Origin: Bactericera cockerelli
Lineage: Eukaryota; Arthropoda; Insecta; Hemiptera; Triozidae
Length of the DNA: 64,000 nt
Direction of reading: 5' to 3'
Assembly (NCBI GenBank): GCA_024516035.1
Contig: CM044967.1
Span: 3,776,859 to 3,840,858, forward strand
In this document: one piece after another, positions 1 through 9,689 of the stretch
Layout: each line of letters opens with the position of its first letter
Position numbering within the stretch: the stretch's first letter is position 1
Made by a program: the position numbers and the translations under genes
The notes under the pieces: generated by a model
Databases searched by the model: none
The model's input: the letters and a program-made list of their open reading frames with translations, nothing else
What the model was told of the DNA's origin: nothing

Positions 1-869
1 GTAAGAAAACCTACATATCTAATTTGGACTTCTTCGGACTTACCAGTGCGGAGAAAAGTAGTGGAAGTAAATTTTCCTTTTTTGGCAATGGCAGATGTTG
101 TAGTGGGAGTTTCGAAAAGCCCAATTTTGCAGATTCAGACAATAAGACAAACATATATACCAAATTTGAACTTTCTCGGATTTATCAATGCGGAGAAATA
201 GCTGTGAAAGTAAAAAGTCCTTTTTCGCTAATGAGAGGTGTTGTAGTGGGAATTTCGAAAAATCCCGTCTTATTGCACATCTAAACTATAAGACTAAGCT
301 ACCTACCAAATTTGAACTTTCTCGGATTTAACAATGCGGAGAAATAGCGGTGAAAGTAAAAAGTCCTTTTTCGCTAATGAGAGGTGTTGTAGTGGGAGTT
401 TCAAAAAATCCCGTCTAATTGGACATTTAAACTACAAGACTAAGCTACCTACCAAATTTGAACTTTCTCGGATTTATCAATGCGGAGAAATAGCGGTGAA
501 AGTAAAAAGTCCTTTTTCGCTAATGAGAGGTGTTGTAGTGGGAGTTTCGAAAAAGTCCGTCTAATTGCACATCTAAACTGTAAGACAAAGCTACCTACCG
601 AATTTGAACTTTCTCGGATTTATCAATGCGGAGAAATAGCGGTGAAAGTAAAAAGTCCTTTTTCGCTAATGAGAGGTGTTGTAGTGGGAATTTCGAAAAA
701 TCCCGTCTTATTGCACATCTAGACTGTAAGACAAAGCTACCTACCAAATTTCAGCTTCCTAGGACTTACCAATTCGGAGAAACAGTGATGAATCAGTGAG
801 TCAGTCAGTCAGTCAGTCAATCAGTCAGTCAGTTAGTCAGTGAGTGAAACTCTCTTTTATAAGTATAGA
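1..869 (-). mobile_element. Non-autonomous Helitron, cut by the window edge, internally amplified
   Basis: On the minus strand the element begins TCTATACTTATAAAAG at 869 and the base before it is A, as expected for a Helitron 5' end (TC, inserted between A and T). Its 3' end (hairpin plus CTAG) lies left of the window. The body is homologous to short full copies at 47493-47731 and 56169-56395, which carry one copy of the segment that is repeated here about five times. A (AGTC)n tract lies at 795-845. It encodes nothing; rolling-circle enzymes would have to come from elsewhere. Confidence 0.8.
13..790. repeat. 146-bp tandem array inside a Helitron
   Basis: The landmark ACCAAATTTGAACTTTC recurs at 159, 305 and 451, with variants at 13, 597 and 743, an exact 146-bp spacing. 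The first and last units are the most diverged, as expected for an array expanded by unequal exchange. Because 146 is not a multiple of three, the short open frames in it are not a real repeat protein. Confidence 0.95.
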
Positions 870-959
870 TGTAAAAATGGTCTGAGTGATTTCGACATTA
901 CTTTTATGATTAATGCAAATTATTATAAGAATAAAAAAATACCTTGCCTTTTTTGGTTT

Positions 960-1163
960 TAAAGTCGCTTTCAACTGCATTTTCATATTTTACATGTATT
1001 CGCTGGCAAACTTACAAACCAGCTATTCAATTTAACCTGATTGGGACCGGGAATAGGAATAGCCAGCATCATGGTAATCCATTCAAGTCCTAGCCTCGCT
1101 GGACGTTGCTTAACTTCAGTGACTGAATGATAACTGGTATATTACACGTGTCATCGACGCGGG
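960..1163 (-). mobile_element. 5S-rRNA-derived SINE, diverged copy
   Basis: Read on the minus strand, the head holds GAAGTTAAGCAACGTCCAGC followed by TAGGACTTGAATGGAT, which tracks the middle of arthropod 5S rRNA, including the internal polymerase III promoter region. The body follows with GGCATTCC-like and CAGGTT-like remnants of the domain shared with SINE-E. This copy keeps more 5S-like sequence past the A/C-box region than the others. Confidence 0.7.
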
Positions 1164-1169
1164 TTGAAA

Positions 1170-2250
1170 GAATTTATGTATCCAACGCGACCTTTACTTC
1201 AATGGTGAGAGTGATCAGGCCAAAATCTTGAACATGTTTATTTATTTTTTGGAGGTAAAAATATGTTTTGTATCATAAAAAAATCAAAAACCATGAATAT
1301 AGATTTTTTGCTGCAATAAGGAAGCTTGCCATAATGTTGTTCATATAATAGATCAAATAGTTCAAATGTTACAAATAAAATCATAAAAGAGTTGATCTAA
1401 CAATAAACTCTGCAGACCTTAAAATCTTTTTCATTCCAATTGAGTATAAGTACAAACATAAACATATTCTTTACGGATGAAGAACAGATCTGAACAACCA
1501 AAAATAAACAAAAATGGTTCAGAGGATATTTGTTATGAAAATTTAGTATTGGTTATGAAAATTTAGTGAGGGAATGGTTTAAATATCAAGCTCGCCGAGA
1601 GGCGAGCTCTCGTCAAGAGTAACGCGCCAATATACAGAGAGTCAATGAAATCTTCACAATTGTTTTAGAGAGTGAAATTGTCTAAAACTAACCAATTTAC
1701 CCAATTCGTTTTGTTTTTTTTTTTATATATGCATTATGCAAATCAAAACACCGTCAAGGTAATGATGATATATCTATTACTCTCATTTTTCTCATATCTT
1801 CCTTCTTGCTCCCCAAATGTCTACCTCGTTCTATCTTCCCTCCTCTACCTTGCTCATGTCAAGACCAACACGTGATACCATGTCAAGGATTTGAGAGCCC
1901 ACTTACCTACCCCACCCCTCCCCATCACCCCTACTACCTCTCTCCCTCACTTACCCCCCCCCCCCATCACCCCCTACTAAACACCCCAGCAGCTTCACTG
2001 AGCATTCATCCCCCAGTCTAATTATCCGGGACGTACGCACTATAATGTAGGTATATTGTTTTACATGGAACCTATTATTATCAAGGTAGGTGTATCAAAT
2101 CTTGGAAAAGGATAAAAAAAAAAAAAAAAATCTTGAAAAAAGATATAAAAAAAAGACGCTGATCGAAAAAAAGTTTTTACGATGTCGGTGATCATTGTAT
2201 TCGTAGTGTGATGTGTGGTTGACCTTTTTTTTCAACCTTGACTCCTCTTC
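1170..2250. other. AT-rich spacer with a C-rich stretch; fragment of tRNA-like head Q
   Basis: No gene recognised. At 1585-1632 (minus) a fragment matches the tRNA-like head at 23605-23700 (AGCTCGCCGAGAGGCGAGC). At 1908-2015 the + strand is a C/T-rich low-complexity run. Poly(A)/poly(T) tracts occur near 2110-2150. Confidence 0.5.
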
Positions 2251-2254
2251 TTCT

Positions 2255-2400
2255 TTCACTTTGCCTTTTCCAAACCTGCTTGGGGTCGCCATTGTTCAAC
2301 CTCATGGTTGAGTTTGGTTGGTTATTTCACATGTTTTACGGCTGGATGTCCTTCCTAACATCAATGAGGCTGCCTTTTATTTTCAACCTCGACTAAAAAG
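2255..2400 (-). mobile_element. SINE-E 3' fragment
   Basis: Diverged minus-strand match to the 3' part of SINE-E, with ACCTCATGGTTGAG and the CGGCTGGATGTCCTTCCTAA block. Head and central domain are missing. The region up to 2720 is AT-rich with a poly(A) run near 2558. Confidence 0.55.
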
Positions 2401-2721
2401 GAAAATTAAAATTGTCAACCGCAAGTGTGTTACTGTGTAAATCATAAACCTTTTTTATTTGTATGTAACATATACAATTATGCATGTATATAATTTAGGG
2501 TGACCATGTTTTATACATTTCTGTAAATGTCGAACAAACAATAAATTATAAATTCTAAAAAAAAAAAAAAAAAAAAAAATTCTATTTATCTTGTATAGGA
2601 CTTACCTATAAATTTTGTATAATGGGGTCAGAATATCAAATATGTGAATTCAAACTAGCGGGAACACCAGGCTAGCGCTTGAACTACTAGATTATACTAA
2701 TGCACAGTGTTAACAACAATA

Positions 2722-3058
2722 ATATCGTCTTATTTACACTGCCCAATTAGGACTTATGAGTCCCATTATTGGTAGTCAAGTGGTTAAACGCGCTTGTCTG
2801 GTAATCCAGGTAGCGTAGGGGTCCGTTTGTTCGAATGCCACCCAGTGCATGAATTTTTCCTCATTAATTTGAGTTTGTGACCACATAATAATAAGACTCT
2901 GAGGTCTCTGAGGGTTAGGTGGTAGAAAATGCTTTGAGCATCAACCTCGCCTGGTGGTTTACCTTCCACTAAACTAAAGAGTGTTATTATTATTATTTCA
3001 GCAGTAAGCCCTAGAAGTATTATTATGTGGGCAAAATCCCAAATGGGTTATCAATTAT
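2722..3058 (-). mobile_element. SINE-B fragment split by an inserted SINE-A
   Basis: The B 3' tail reads minus at 2722-2768 and resumes at 2998-3058 (CAGCAGTAAGCCC, then the wording around AAATCCCAAATGGG). Between the two halves sits a complete SINE-A with ATTATT at both junctions. B was therefore here before A arrived. Confidence 0.75.
2767..2997 (+). mobile_element. SINE-A (tRNA-derived), nested in SINE-B
   Basis: tRNA-like head with an A-box-like GGTAGTCAAGTGG and a B-box-like TTGTTCGAATGCC, then the A body (TTTTTCCTCATTAATTTG; GGTGGTAGAAAATGC; CCTCGCCTGGTGG) and a (TTA)n tail. Orientation is opposite to the host B element. Confidence 0.85.
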
Positions 3059-3060
3059 CG

Positions 3061-3262
3061 GTATCGTTAGCTCTGTGGTAAGGTGACACTCTGCGAATCC
3101 AGAGATTCCAGAGGTCGCGGGTTCGAAACCCAGCCGGAACATGACAAGTTATTCTCCCATTTGGATTTATACCACATAACAATGCGTCTGGGCTTACTTA
3201 TGGAATAATGAGACTTTTATAGTCCTGATGGGGTAGTATAAAAATAAGGCGAAATTTTATTA
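3061..3262 (+). mobile_element. SINE-B (tRNA-derived)
   Basis: Head with the A-box region TTAGCTCTGTGG and B-box GGTTCGAAACC; acceptor-like pairing survives imperfectly. Body: TCTCCCATTTGG, then TACTTATGGAATAATGAGAC and GGGTAGTATAAAAATAAGGCG. It lies directly against the minus-oriented B fragment, giving a head-to-head B pair. Confidence 0.85.
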
Positions 3263-3557
3263 CGAATTCAGTAATTTTACTAGCCAGATCACAGTGGTAT
3301 CATGTTGTTTCTTTTGCCGTCGAAAAGAAAGCTCTTCAAGTCTAACCTTGTTCACGGCACGATTTTCCACTTAGGCCGCACGCAGAGCTCTTGAGATTTC
3401 GAAAGCTGAATAACTGGTCACGTGATCTCTCTTGTTTTGTTTAATTAACACGAGTCAGAAATGTGGAGAGGTTTAATGCTGCTTTGTTATTGTATCATCT
3501 TCAAATTTGAGAGTTTATTTTTACACTGATGGCAGCGAAAGAAATATTGTGTTTATT

Positions 3558-3593
3558 ACTTCCGAGAAATTTCTAATATTGGAAATCGGAAGT
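3558..3593. repeat. Dispersed short palindrome R, copy 1
   Basis: Near-palindrome with arms ACTTCCGA and TCGGAAGT around TTTCTAATATTGGAAA. Similar sequences occur at 6613-6645, 27604-27629 (half), 36665-36690 (half) and 42983-43019 (decayed). Function unknown. The rest of 3263-3615 is unremarkable. Confidence 0.7.
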
Positions 3594-3620
3594 ATTTTTT
3601 TATTTTTTGTTGTTGTTATT

Positions 3621-3791
3621 GGTCATACCCGACGGGGTTGTTACCCTCCATTCGCAGGAGACTCACAAACCTGGTACCCACATTAACGACACCTGGTTTG
3701 GGCCGGAATGCCAGCATCACGATGTCTTCACCTCGCTGGACGTTGCTTAAGTTCGATGATGCTACGGGAACCGGTGCATCCATCGACCCTC
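3621..3791 (-). mobile_element. 5S-rRNA-derived SINE
   Basis: Minus-strand head: CACCGGTTCCCGTAGCATCA, then GAACTTAAGCAACGTCCAGC, both 5S-like; then GGCATTCCGGCCC and TTAATGTGGGTACC of the shared central domain. It ends at a T/G-rich stretch on the left. Confidence 0.8.
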
Positions 3792-3973
3792 TTACAACAG
3801 AATCACCCTGTTTTGAAAAACAATGAAATGCCACAGCAGGTTGTTCCAACTTCAATCAGCACTTCGTCGGAAAATATTGTCTTTGACTGAAGAAGAAAGC
3901 ACATGTCTCATAAAACAAACAATATCTGATGAGTTGATAATTACACAGGTCCTTCAGTTTTTATTTTAGTTAA

Positions 3974-4292
3974 CCCATTGCGTAGCATGGGTATCATCAT
4001 AAGATTAACACCGTATGTTTTCTGTGTACCTCGTTATCAGAGATGATATAGACGGGGTTATCCTTATCTTAGAGGCTGGTTATCAAATGTGATAGACAAT
4101 ATAACAAAATTTGCATGCTTAGCGGATTCCTAATTTGGGTATCACATGTGATAGACACGGACTCCTATGTAAATGAAAACTATTAAATATCACTAGAAAC
4201 CTGTGATCATATGTGATAGACAGCTGAAATCGATTGAGTTGAGCCCGGTCTCCTGGGGTTATCAGGTTAAAAAGGGCTCGGCACGCAATGGG
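3974..4292. mobile_element. piggyBac-like MITE, 319 bp, TTAA-flanked
   Basis: TTAA flanks both sides (3970-3973 and 4293-4296). The ends are inverted: CCCATTGCGTAGCATGGG on the left and GCACGCAATGGG on the right, fitting the CCC...GGG ends and TTAA target of piggyBac elements. It has no coding capacity. The internal motif GTGATAGACA occurs three times about 60 bp apart (near 4087, 4146, 4208). Confidence 0.75.
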
Positions 4293-4545
4293 TTAAGAGA
4301 AAAATAATAAGAGATATAATAATGTCGCAGGGACGATCATCAAGGTTAGCTGATAGCTCCTTAGGATAAAACAATGTGAAAGATATTTCGAATAAGTGGT
4401 ATCGCACCCCAGATGCCATGAATGAATTTTGCATGAGCCGATATAGGACGTTGGAAAAGTTCTGGACTTGGAAACATTCGATCTTTGTAAAGCCGGCCAC
4501 ACACGTACATACATGCATGAACGAACAGGCAACGAGCACCAATTA

Positions 4546-4795
4546 TCTCTATATATAAAACAGAAAAAAGGACTACCTACCTACCTACCTATGTTTGTTT
4601 GTTTGTTTGTCCGGAGTTGTTTAGCCAAAACGGTAAGAATAGCGAAAAATGTCTCAGAATTGACCCCCCCAAAACCATTATCGCTTTGTCCAGAAAAATT
4701 ATAAAAGTTCAAAAAGGCATTGCTGTCCAGCAGTACGGCCATGCCTTAGTAAATTTGAAATTTAGTCCCGTTGCAAAGCACGGGCAAACGGCTTG
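4546..4795 (+). mobile_element. Non-autonomous Helitron (full length, degenerate 3' end)
   Basis: Begins A|TCTCTATATATAAAA and ends with GCCCGTTGCAAAGCACGGGC followed by a CTTG (expected CTAG) and T. Near-identical in reverse to 48085-48309. Contains short (CTAC)n and (GTTT)n tracts. No open frame of note. Confidence 0.85.
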
Positions 4796-4798
4796 TAT

Positions 4799-4895
4799 AG
4801 TTATAAGCTCGAAACAGCTGTCCAGGTAATATGTTCTGATGTTCATGTACATCTAGTATAACTTCTCACTTTTCTGTTTCTGTTTATACTGATTA
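4799..4895 (-). repeat. Repeat H, partial
   Basis: Reads minus: ends in AAGTATAAACAG-like sequence, with GAAACAGCTGTCCAGG and GATGTACATGAAC. H is a dispersed repeat of about 155 bp with no recognised head; the best-bounded copy is at 37710-37868. Confidence 0.7.
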
Positions 4896-5003
4896 TGCTC
4901 GTGATATTTTACATGCATCCCATTCTTGATTTTGGCCAGAATACGTCATAATGATACTTCCCGGAATTACTGTTGTAATTATTGGACTTACTAGTCCATA
5001 ATT

Positions 5004-5139
5004 GCACTGGTAGTCAAGTGGTTAACAGGCTAGTCTAGTAATCCAGGTGACGTAGGGATCCGTTAGGTGGTAGAAAATGCTTTGAGCGTAAACTTCGCCT
5101 TTTATTAACCTTTCGTTAAAGAGTTTAATTATTATTATA
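5004..5139 (+). mobile_element. SINE-A, internally deleted
   Basis: The head (GCACTGGTAGTCAAGTGG) runs to GTAGGGATCCGTT and then jumps into the body at AGGTGGTAGAAAATGC. The deletion removes the B-box and the first body block. (ATT)n tail. Confidence 0.75.
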
Positions 5140-5363
5140 TTCATGCTGAAAATCAACAAAAACTTGTGAGACACACTGTGAAATCTTGACAATAGCTCAT
5201 CTAGTGAAAACACTTGGCCTGCAAAGCACGCTTTTCTTGTTCATTAAAACGTTATACTTGGATTGTTTTAGTTCAACTATTGCCTCCATGTTAGTGTTGA
5301 TACAGGGTGGCGAATAGGTTGATATGACAAAAAATTAATAATTTCACCCCGACTAGTGGACTA

Positions 5364-5540
5364 GTAATAATAATAGCACTCTTTAGTGGATGGTAACCAC
5401 CAGGCAAGGTTAATACTCAAAGCATTTGGTACCACCTTCTTCTGATAAAGAGTTTAATAATAATAATAATAATAATACCATCACCTAACCCTCAGAGTCT
5501 GATGTGGTCACAAAATCAAATTAATAAGGAAAAATCATAG
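5364..5540 (-). mobile_element. SINE-A, 5'-truncated and rearranged
   Basis: Minus-oriented tail and body; a second (AAT)n tract at 5455-5480 interrupts the body, so the tail region seems partly duplicated. The tRNA-like head is absent. Confidence 0.65.
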
Positions 5541-5574
5541 GACTTTTCCTTATCTTTCATATCCCAATATCTTA

Positions 5575-5763
5575 TTTTTGCCTATAATTCCGCCACCGGT
5601 CGCTGCTAACATTAAAGCAGCTACTCATTTTTCTTCACGAGGTCTGAGTGGACCGCGAAGATCCAAGTACAGAGCAGAAAAAATCCTGCCCCGTTGGTGA
5701 TCGAACCCAGGTCACCGTGCGTGCAATGCCTAGCGCGCTAACTCACTCGGCCATGGTGACTAC
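5575..5763 (-). mobile_element. SINE-D (tRNA-derived)
   Basis: Minus-strand head: GTCACCATGGCCGAGTGAGT, TTAGCGCGCTAGGCATTGCA, then B-box GGTTCGATCACC. The body includes CACTCAGACCTCGTG and CGACCGGTGGCGG. Head to the right, tail to the left. Confidence 0.8.
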
Positions 5764-5852
5764 TGAGAAGTATTACTATAATCTATTCTGGTCAAATTTC
5801 CGACTGGGAGGATACCTTGTCATGTCTATTAGTAGTCCTGTTGACAAAGTAG

Positions 5853-6042
5853 GTATAATAATAATATCGCCTTATTTGAACTGCCCGATTAGGACTTTAA
5901 GTCCCATTATTCCAGCAGTAATTCCAAGACATATTATTAAGTGGTAAAAATCCCAAATGGGAGGATAACTTGTCATGTGTCGACTGGGTTTCGAACCCGC
6001 GACCTCTGGTATCTCTGGATTTACAGAGTGCCGCCTTTACCA
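5853..6042 (-). mobile_element. SINE-B
   Basis: Minus-oriented copy: tail (AAT)n ATCGCC at the left, body AATCCCAAATGGGAGG, B-box region GGTTTCGAACCC near 5988. The head's right end is degraded. Confidence 0.8.
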
Positions 6043-6045
6043 GGT

Positions 6046-6748
6046 AGGTAGAGATATCAGACAGCTAGTCTGATATATACTTAATTTGCTTTTTATACAA
6101 TAAAACGGACAATGACGCAATTGGTTGGAAATTGCAAAAATTGTTGATTCCATCACTTTTCTATTATTCCTTCATCTGTCATATTTCTCTAATCCTCAGT
6201 ATTTTCCTGTGGGTGTGAAACTGGTATTAAATATAATTATTATGAGCTAGGAAAAAGAATTTAATACCACTGAATTTAAACCCTCAAAAACCTAAAACCC
6301 CATCAAATCCAATTATTTGAATAAATATTCAAAAGAAGAATGATGGAAAAGTTAAGCTTGTTTAGTTGTTTCTGAAGGGGTTTTTGAATAGTTGATCATA
6401 TAGTAGGCATAGGTTCATCTTAAATTATGTTGAAGCTCTTAGTATGAAGTCGTTGTTTTGTAGAAAGAGCATTTTCGCAAATTTTGTGGGTAGCACAGCA
6501 TTGCTAATATATCAACTGAACATAATAATTGATATATTAGCGTAGATATTGATACAAAAATTGTGAAGAGGCCTTGTGTTCCACCACAAATACATACATA
6601 CATAAATTTATTACTTCCGATATTTCTAATATTAGAATTCGGAAGGATTCTCTTCGTTTTGTATAAATAATATATTTTTTTGCTCCGATTTCAATTTTTT
6701 TGTATGTATTATCTTGTTAAGATAGTGAAAGTATTAGTTCTTTAGCAA
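6046..6748. other. AT-rich spacer with palindrome R copy 2
   Basis: No gene seen. 6455-6600 shows weak traces of SINE-D 3' wording (GTGGGTAGCACAGCATTGC; GAAGAGGCCTTGTG). The palindrome ACTTCCGA...GGAAG lies at 6613-6645. Confidence 0.5.
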
Positions 6749-6953
6749 CATAATAATAATAATACTCTTTAGTGGAAGGTAACCACCAGGCGAGGTTAAT
6801 GCTCAAAGCATTTTCTACCACCTAACCCTTGGAGTCTTATACTATTATGTGGTCACAAACTCAAATTAATGAGGAAAAATTCGTGCACTGGGTGGGATTC
6901 GAACCAACGGATCAATATGCAACCTGGATTACCAGGCTAGCGCGTTAACCACA
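6749..6953 (-). mobile_element. SINE-A
   Basis: Minus-oriented, nearly full: (AAT)n tail, CCACCAGGCGAGGTTAATGC, B-box GGTTCGAATCC on the minus strand, and the head with TTAACGCGCTAG. The last bases of the head are lost. Confidence 0.85.
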
Positions 6954-7759
6954 ATATGCTGATGTTACACTCTTCCATATTTCCCGGTATTTTGTAAGCC
7001 ATTAAGCTTCAGAATTTTTTAAGAAGAATAAGATATAGAAATCAGATTGAAAAGAGTAGGTAAATCTTCAGAGCGTGATTTTCTCGTCAAAATGATTTGC
7101 ATCAACCCTGTAATTTACCGATCCATCTTCCGAGTGCAGATATTTGATTTATGAATGATGCGAAGTTACGAAACAAGTTCGGATCTTTATTGGGTTTATT
7201 TTTTTCGAGTTTTTTTTTTTTGCAAAAATTGTCTAAATATGATAACAGGGGCGTATTGTATTGCCCAGAGCGTTTCGTGTTGAATCGGACGTTTAGGAAC
7301 TTGATGTGAATTGGTCTCGAAAAATGAATTTGTCAAAATTTCATTTTCTTAAAATTGTATTATTAAATTTAACCGGGAAATAATCGCTATAATACAAATT
7401 TAATACAACTCAAAAATACAAATAAACAATTTTTTTTTAAACGTATAATTATGAATTTTATGACTTTTAGGAATAATTACTTTTAAACTTAAGTTTTTAC
7501 ATTTTTCTGTTCCAATTCAGAGGTCATTGGAACTTCTATCAGATCAGTTTGATAATATAGTAAATTCACAAACCAGCGATTATTATTATTTAACCATTCA
7601 CATCATTATGAAAAATATCGATTTTTATTTTGTTAGTTGGTACAGCGGAAAACATAAATTGTACAAAGAGGAGGAAAATTAAAATGTTCAAATTAGAAAT
7701 AATGATATTTAGATATTTGAAAAATATTAGGTGCATATTTTTTTTTTTTTTTTTTTTTG
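6954..7759. other. AT-rich spacer
   Basis: No gene or family recognised. Poly(T) near 7208 and an 18-T run at 7741-7758, next to the 3' end of the following minus-oriented 5S SINE; the run could be its oligo(A) tail. Confidence 0.5.
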
Positions 7760-7970
7760 AGCTTAACGTCTCATTCAACTGCAAGGTCATATCACGACGG
7801 GGGTGTTACCCTCCGTTTGCAGGAAACTCGCAAACCTGCTACCCACAGCAACCTCACCCAGCCTGAGTTGGGCCGGAATGCCACCATCACGAAGTCTTCA
7901 CTTCGCTGGATGTTGCTTAACTTCGGTGATCCTACGAGAACTGGTGCATTGAACGCGCCATCGACGCTGG
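7760..7970 (-). mobile_element. 5S-rRNA-derived SINE, reference copy
   Basis: Read minus from 7970: CAGCGTCGATGGCGCGTTCA, ATGCACCAGTTCTCGTAGG, ATCACCGAAGTTAAGCAACA. These are recognisably 5S rRNA (the CACCxGTTCTCGT and ACCGAAGTTAAGCA segments). Then GTGGCATTCCGGCCC, CAGGCTGGGTGAGGTTGC and the body. With the T run at 7741-7758 as its tail, it fits the SINE3 class. The shared body links it to tRNA-headed SINE-E. Confidence 0.85.
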
Positions 7971-8164
7971 CAAATGTTAGGTGATTAATTATTTGTAAGT
8001 CCACGTCGAGGTAAATGCCTTAAATCTCAGTCATTCTTTGTCACATAACCGTATTATTAGCTACCCATATTTATCTCATCCCTGCTGTTTTGTGGAGTTA
8101 GTGGACACTGAATAATCAACATCAAGTGGATTCGGATTTTCAACCATCACTTACCAAGTACATC

Positions 8165-8235
8165 TGATACATTTTCTGATTCTGATGTTCATCTAGTACA
8201 GCTTCTCACTTTTCTGTTTATACTGATTATTCTCT
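8165..8235 (-). repeat. Repeat H, fragment
   Basis: Minus-oriented end piece with AGAAGCTGTACTAGATGAAC and TATAAACAGAAAAGTGAG. No upstream part. Confidence 0.6.
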
Positions 8236-8469
8236 ATGGCTGTATGAAATGCCTTGTCTACCAATGCCAAAAAAGAAAGGAAAAAATAAAAAGTCCTAAC
8301 CTCCTTGGACGTTAATAAACTTTAATGCTCTCAGGAAACTGTGTTCAACCAGCATAAGTACGAAGAAAAAAACAGGTACTAAACGATGTTTTCTTGTAAC
8401 TCTTGTGCTGTTAGGATAACCAATGCTATATGTATAGTGTATATACACTATATAGAAATAAAAAACACA

Positions 8470-8600
8470 TACACAAGAGAAAACAATTCAGTAAAAACAT
8501 AAATAAATGTCCCAAGTCCTAACTACAAAGCAAGGATATAATTATTATGATATGACCAATGGAAATCTCTTCCACCCAATCCGTTATACCTATTCAAATC
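8470..8600 (-). repeat. Repeat M, diverged fragment
   Basis: Minus-oriented traces: TTAGGACTTGGGACATTTA-like wording and GGGTGGAAGAGATT at the right. A weak match to the M body seen at 37200-37385. Confidence 0.45.
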
Positions 8601-8609
8601 AGTATAAAT

Positions 8610-8790
8610 CAGTATAATCAGTATAAACAGAAAAGTGAGAAGTTGTACTAGATGTACATGAATATCAAAACATACCTGGACAGCTGTTTCGAGCTTAATT
8701 TGCTCTCATCAACAGGTAATAGTTCTGAATGTCCATGCCATCAACTAACCTCGCTATTTTAATCAGTATAAACAGAAAAGTGAAGAAATG
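8610..8790 (+). repeat. Repeat H with the end motif on both sides
   Basis: CAGTATAAACAGAAAAGTGA occurs at both ends (near 8620 and 8764), the core between containing CCTGGACAGCTGTTTCGAGC. The terminal direct repeat suggests H units can exist head-to-tail or share target wording. 8800-9068 shows no known family. Confidence 0.7.
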
Positions 8791-9084
8791 ACGTAACTGA
8801 AAAAGAGAAAGGAAAAAATGGGACCCCAACCCGTCCAAAGGGTTAAGGCTTGGGCGCGCTTTGGTCATATGAGCCCGGCGGACAGGCGACTAAATAACCT
8901 CCGTTCGACCCCTTCAGAAAATGTAACCTGTCAAAACTAGGTTCGCTTTATATCATCCAAAACTTGGCCGGAGGCAGTCAAATCTCCTGTGTTTTATTCA
9001 ACGTATGAGATGCTGGGTATCGTCAACCCTTTTACGATAGCGTCTCTGTTTTGATCATGATATTATGTACAATACTGTTTATGA

Positions 9085-9235
9085 CCGACCTCAGTAGCTT
9101 GATCGATAAGGCGGCAGACTTGTAACCTGGAGGTCGGTGGTTCAAGTCCCGGTTTCAGCGTAGATTTAGTAAAGCGAGTTGGAGTAGTTGTGATATCACA
9201 AAAGTGATTAACACAAATATAATAACTTTTAAACT
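9085..9235 (+). mobile_element. SINE-C (tRNA-derived) with exact 16-bp target duplication
   Basis: ACAATACTGTTTATGA flanks it exactly (9069-9084 and 9236-9251). Head: A-box-like TAGCTTGATCGATAAGG, B-box GGTTCAAGTCC. Body: AGATTTAGTAAAGCGAG, GTGATTAACACAAATAT. The clean duplication marks a relatively young insertion. Confidence 0.9.
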
Positions 9236-9257
9236 ACAATACTGTTTATGAATAACC

Positions 9258-9674
9258 AGCCAGCCACAGTGGCGTAACGGTTGTGACTACTGCCCGTAGT
9301 CCAGAGATCCTGAGTTCGATCCCCGGTCGGAGCAGATTTTTCACACTGAAAATTCTGTTCCCTCCGTACATGTGAGGTTGGCATTTCCGGCCCTACCCAG
9401 GCTGGGTGAGGTTAATGTGGGTAGCTGGTACGATTCCCAGCGAACGTAGGGGCAAACCTTCGTCCTGGCTATCTCAAATCAGGAGGTTAAAATCAAATTG
9501 AATTTGGTAAAACCCCCGTCCTAATCCAGGACGTTAAATCAAATAAAATCGTTGGCGTTAGGAAGGGCATCCAGCCGTAAAAAATGTGCCAAAACCAACC
9601 AACCTCAACCATGAGGTTGAACAACGTCGACCCTGCTCAAGCGGGATAAGACAGAGTAAAAGAAGATGAAGAAG
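9258..9674 (+). mobile_element. SINE-E (tRNA-derived), full-length reference copy
   Basis: Target duplication of 17 bp with one mismatch: ACTGTTTATGAATAACC (9241-9257) against ACTGTTTATGAATGACC (9675-9691). Head: A-box GTGGCGTAACGG, B-box AGTTCGATCCC. Central domain: CCGGCCCTACCCAGGCTGGG, TGAGGTTAATGTGGGTAGC, shared with the 5S SINE. The 3' part has TTAGGAAGGGCATCCAGCC, AACCTCAACCATGAGG and a (GAA)n-type tail. About 417 bp, long for a SINE. Confidence 0.9.
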
Positions 9675-9689
9675 ACTGTTTATGAATGA

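Noticed and set aside
3616..3890. Overlapping 60-79 codon frames on both strands, repeated at 7792-8004 and 51789-51980
   Set aside because: They track the 5S-derived SINE; homologous non-coding copies explain the similarity between the peptides.
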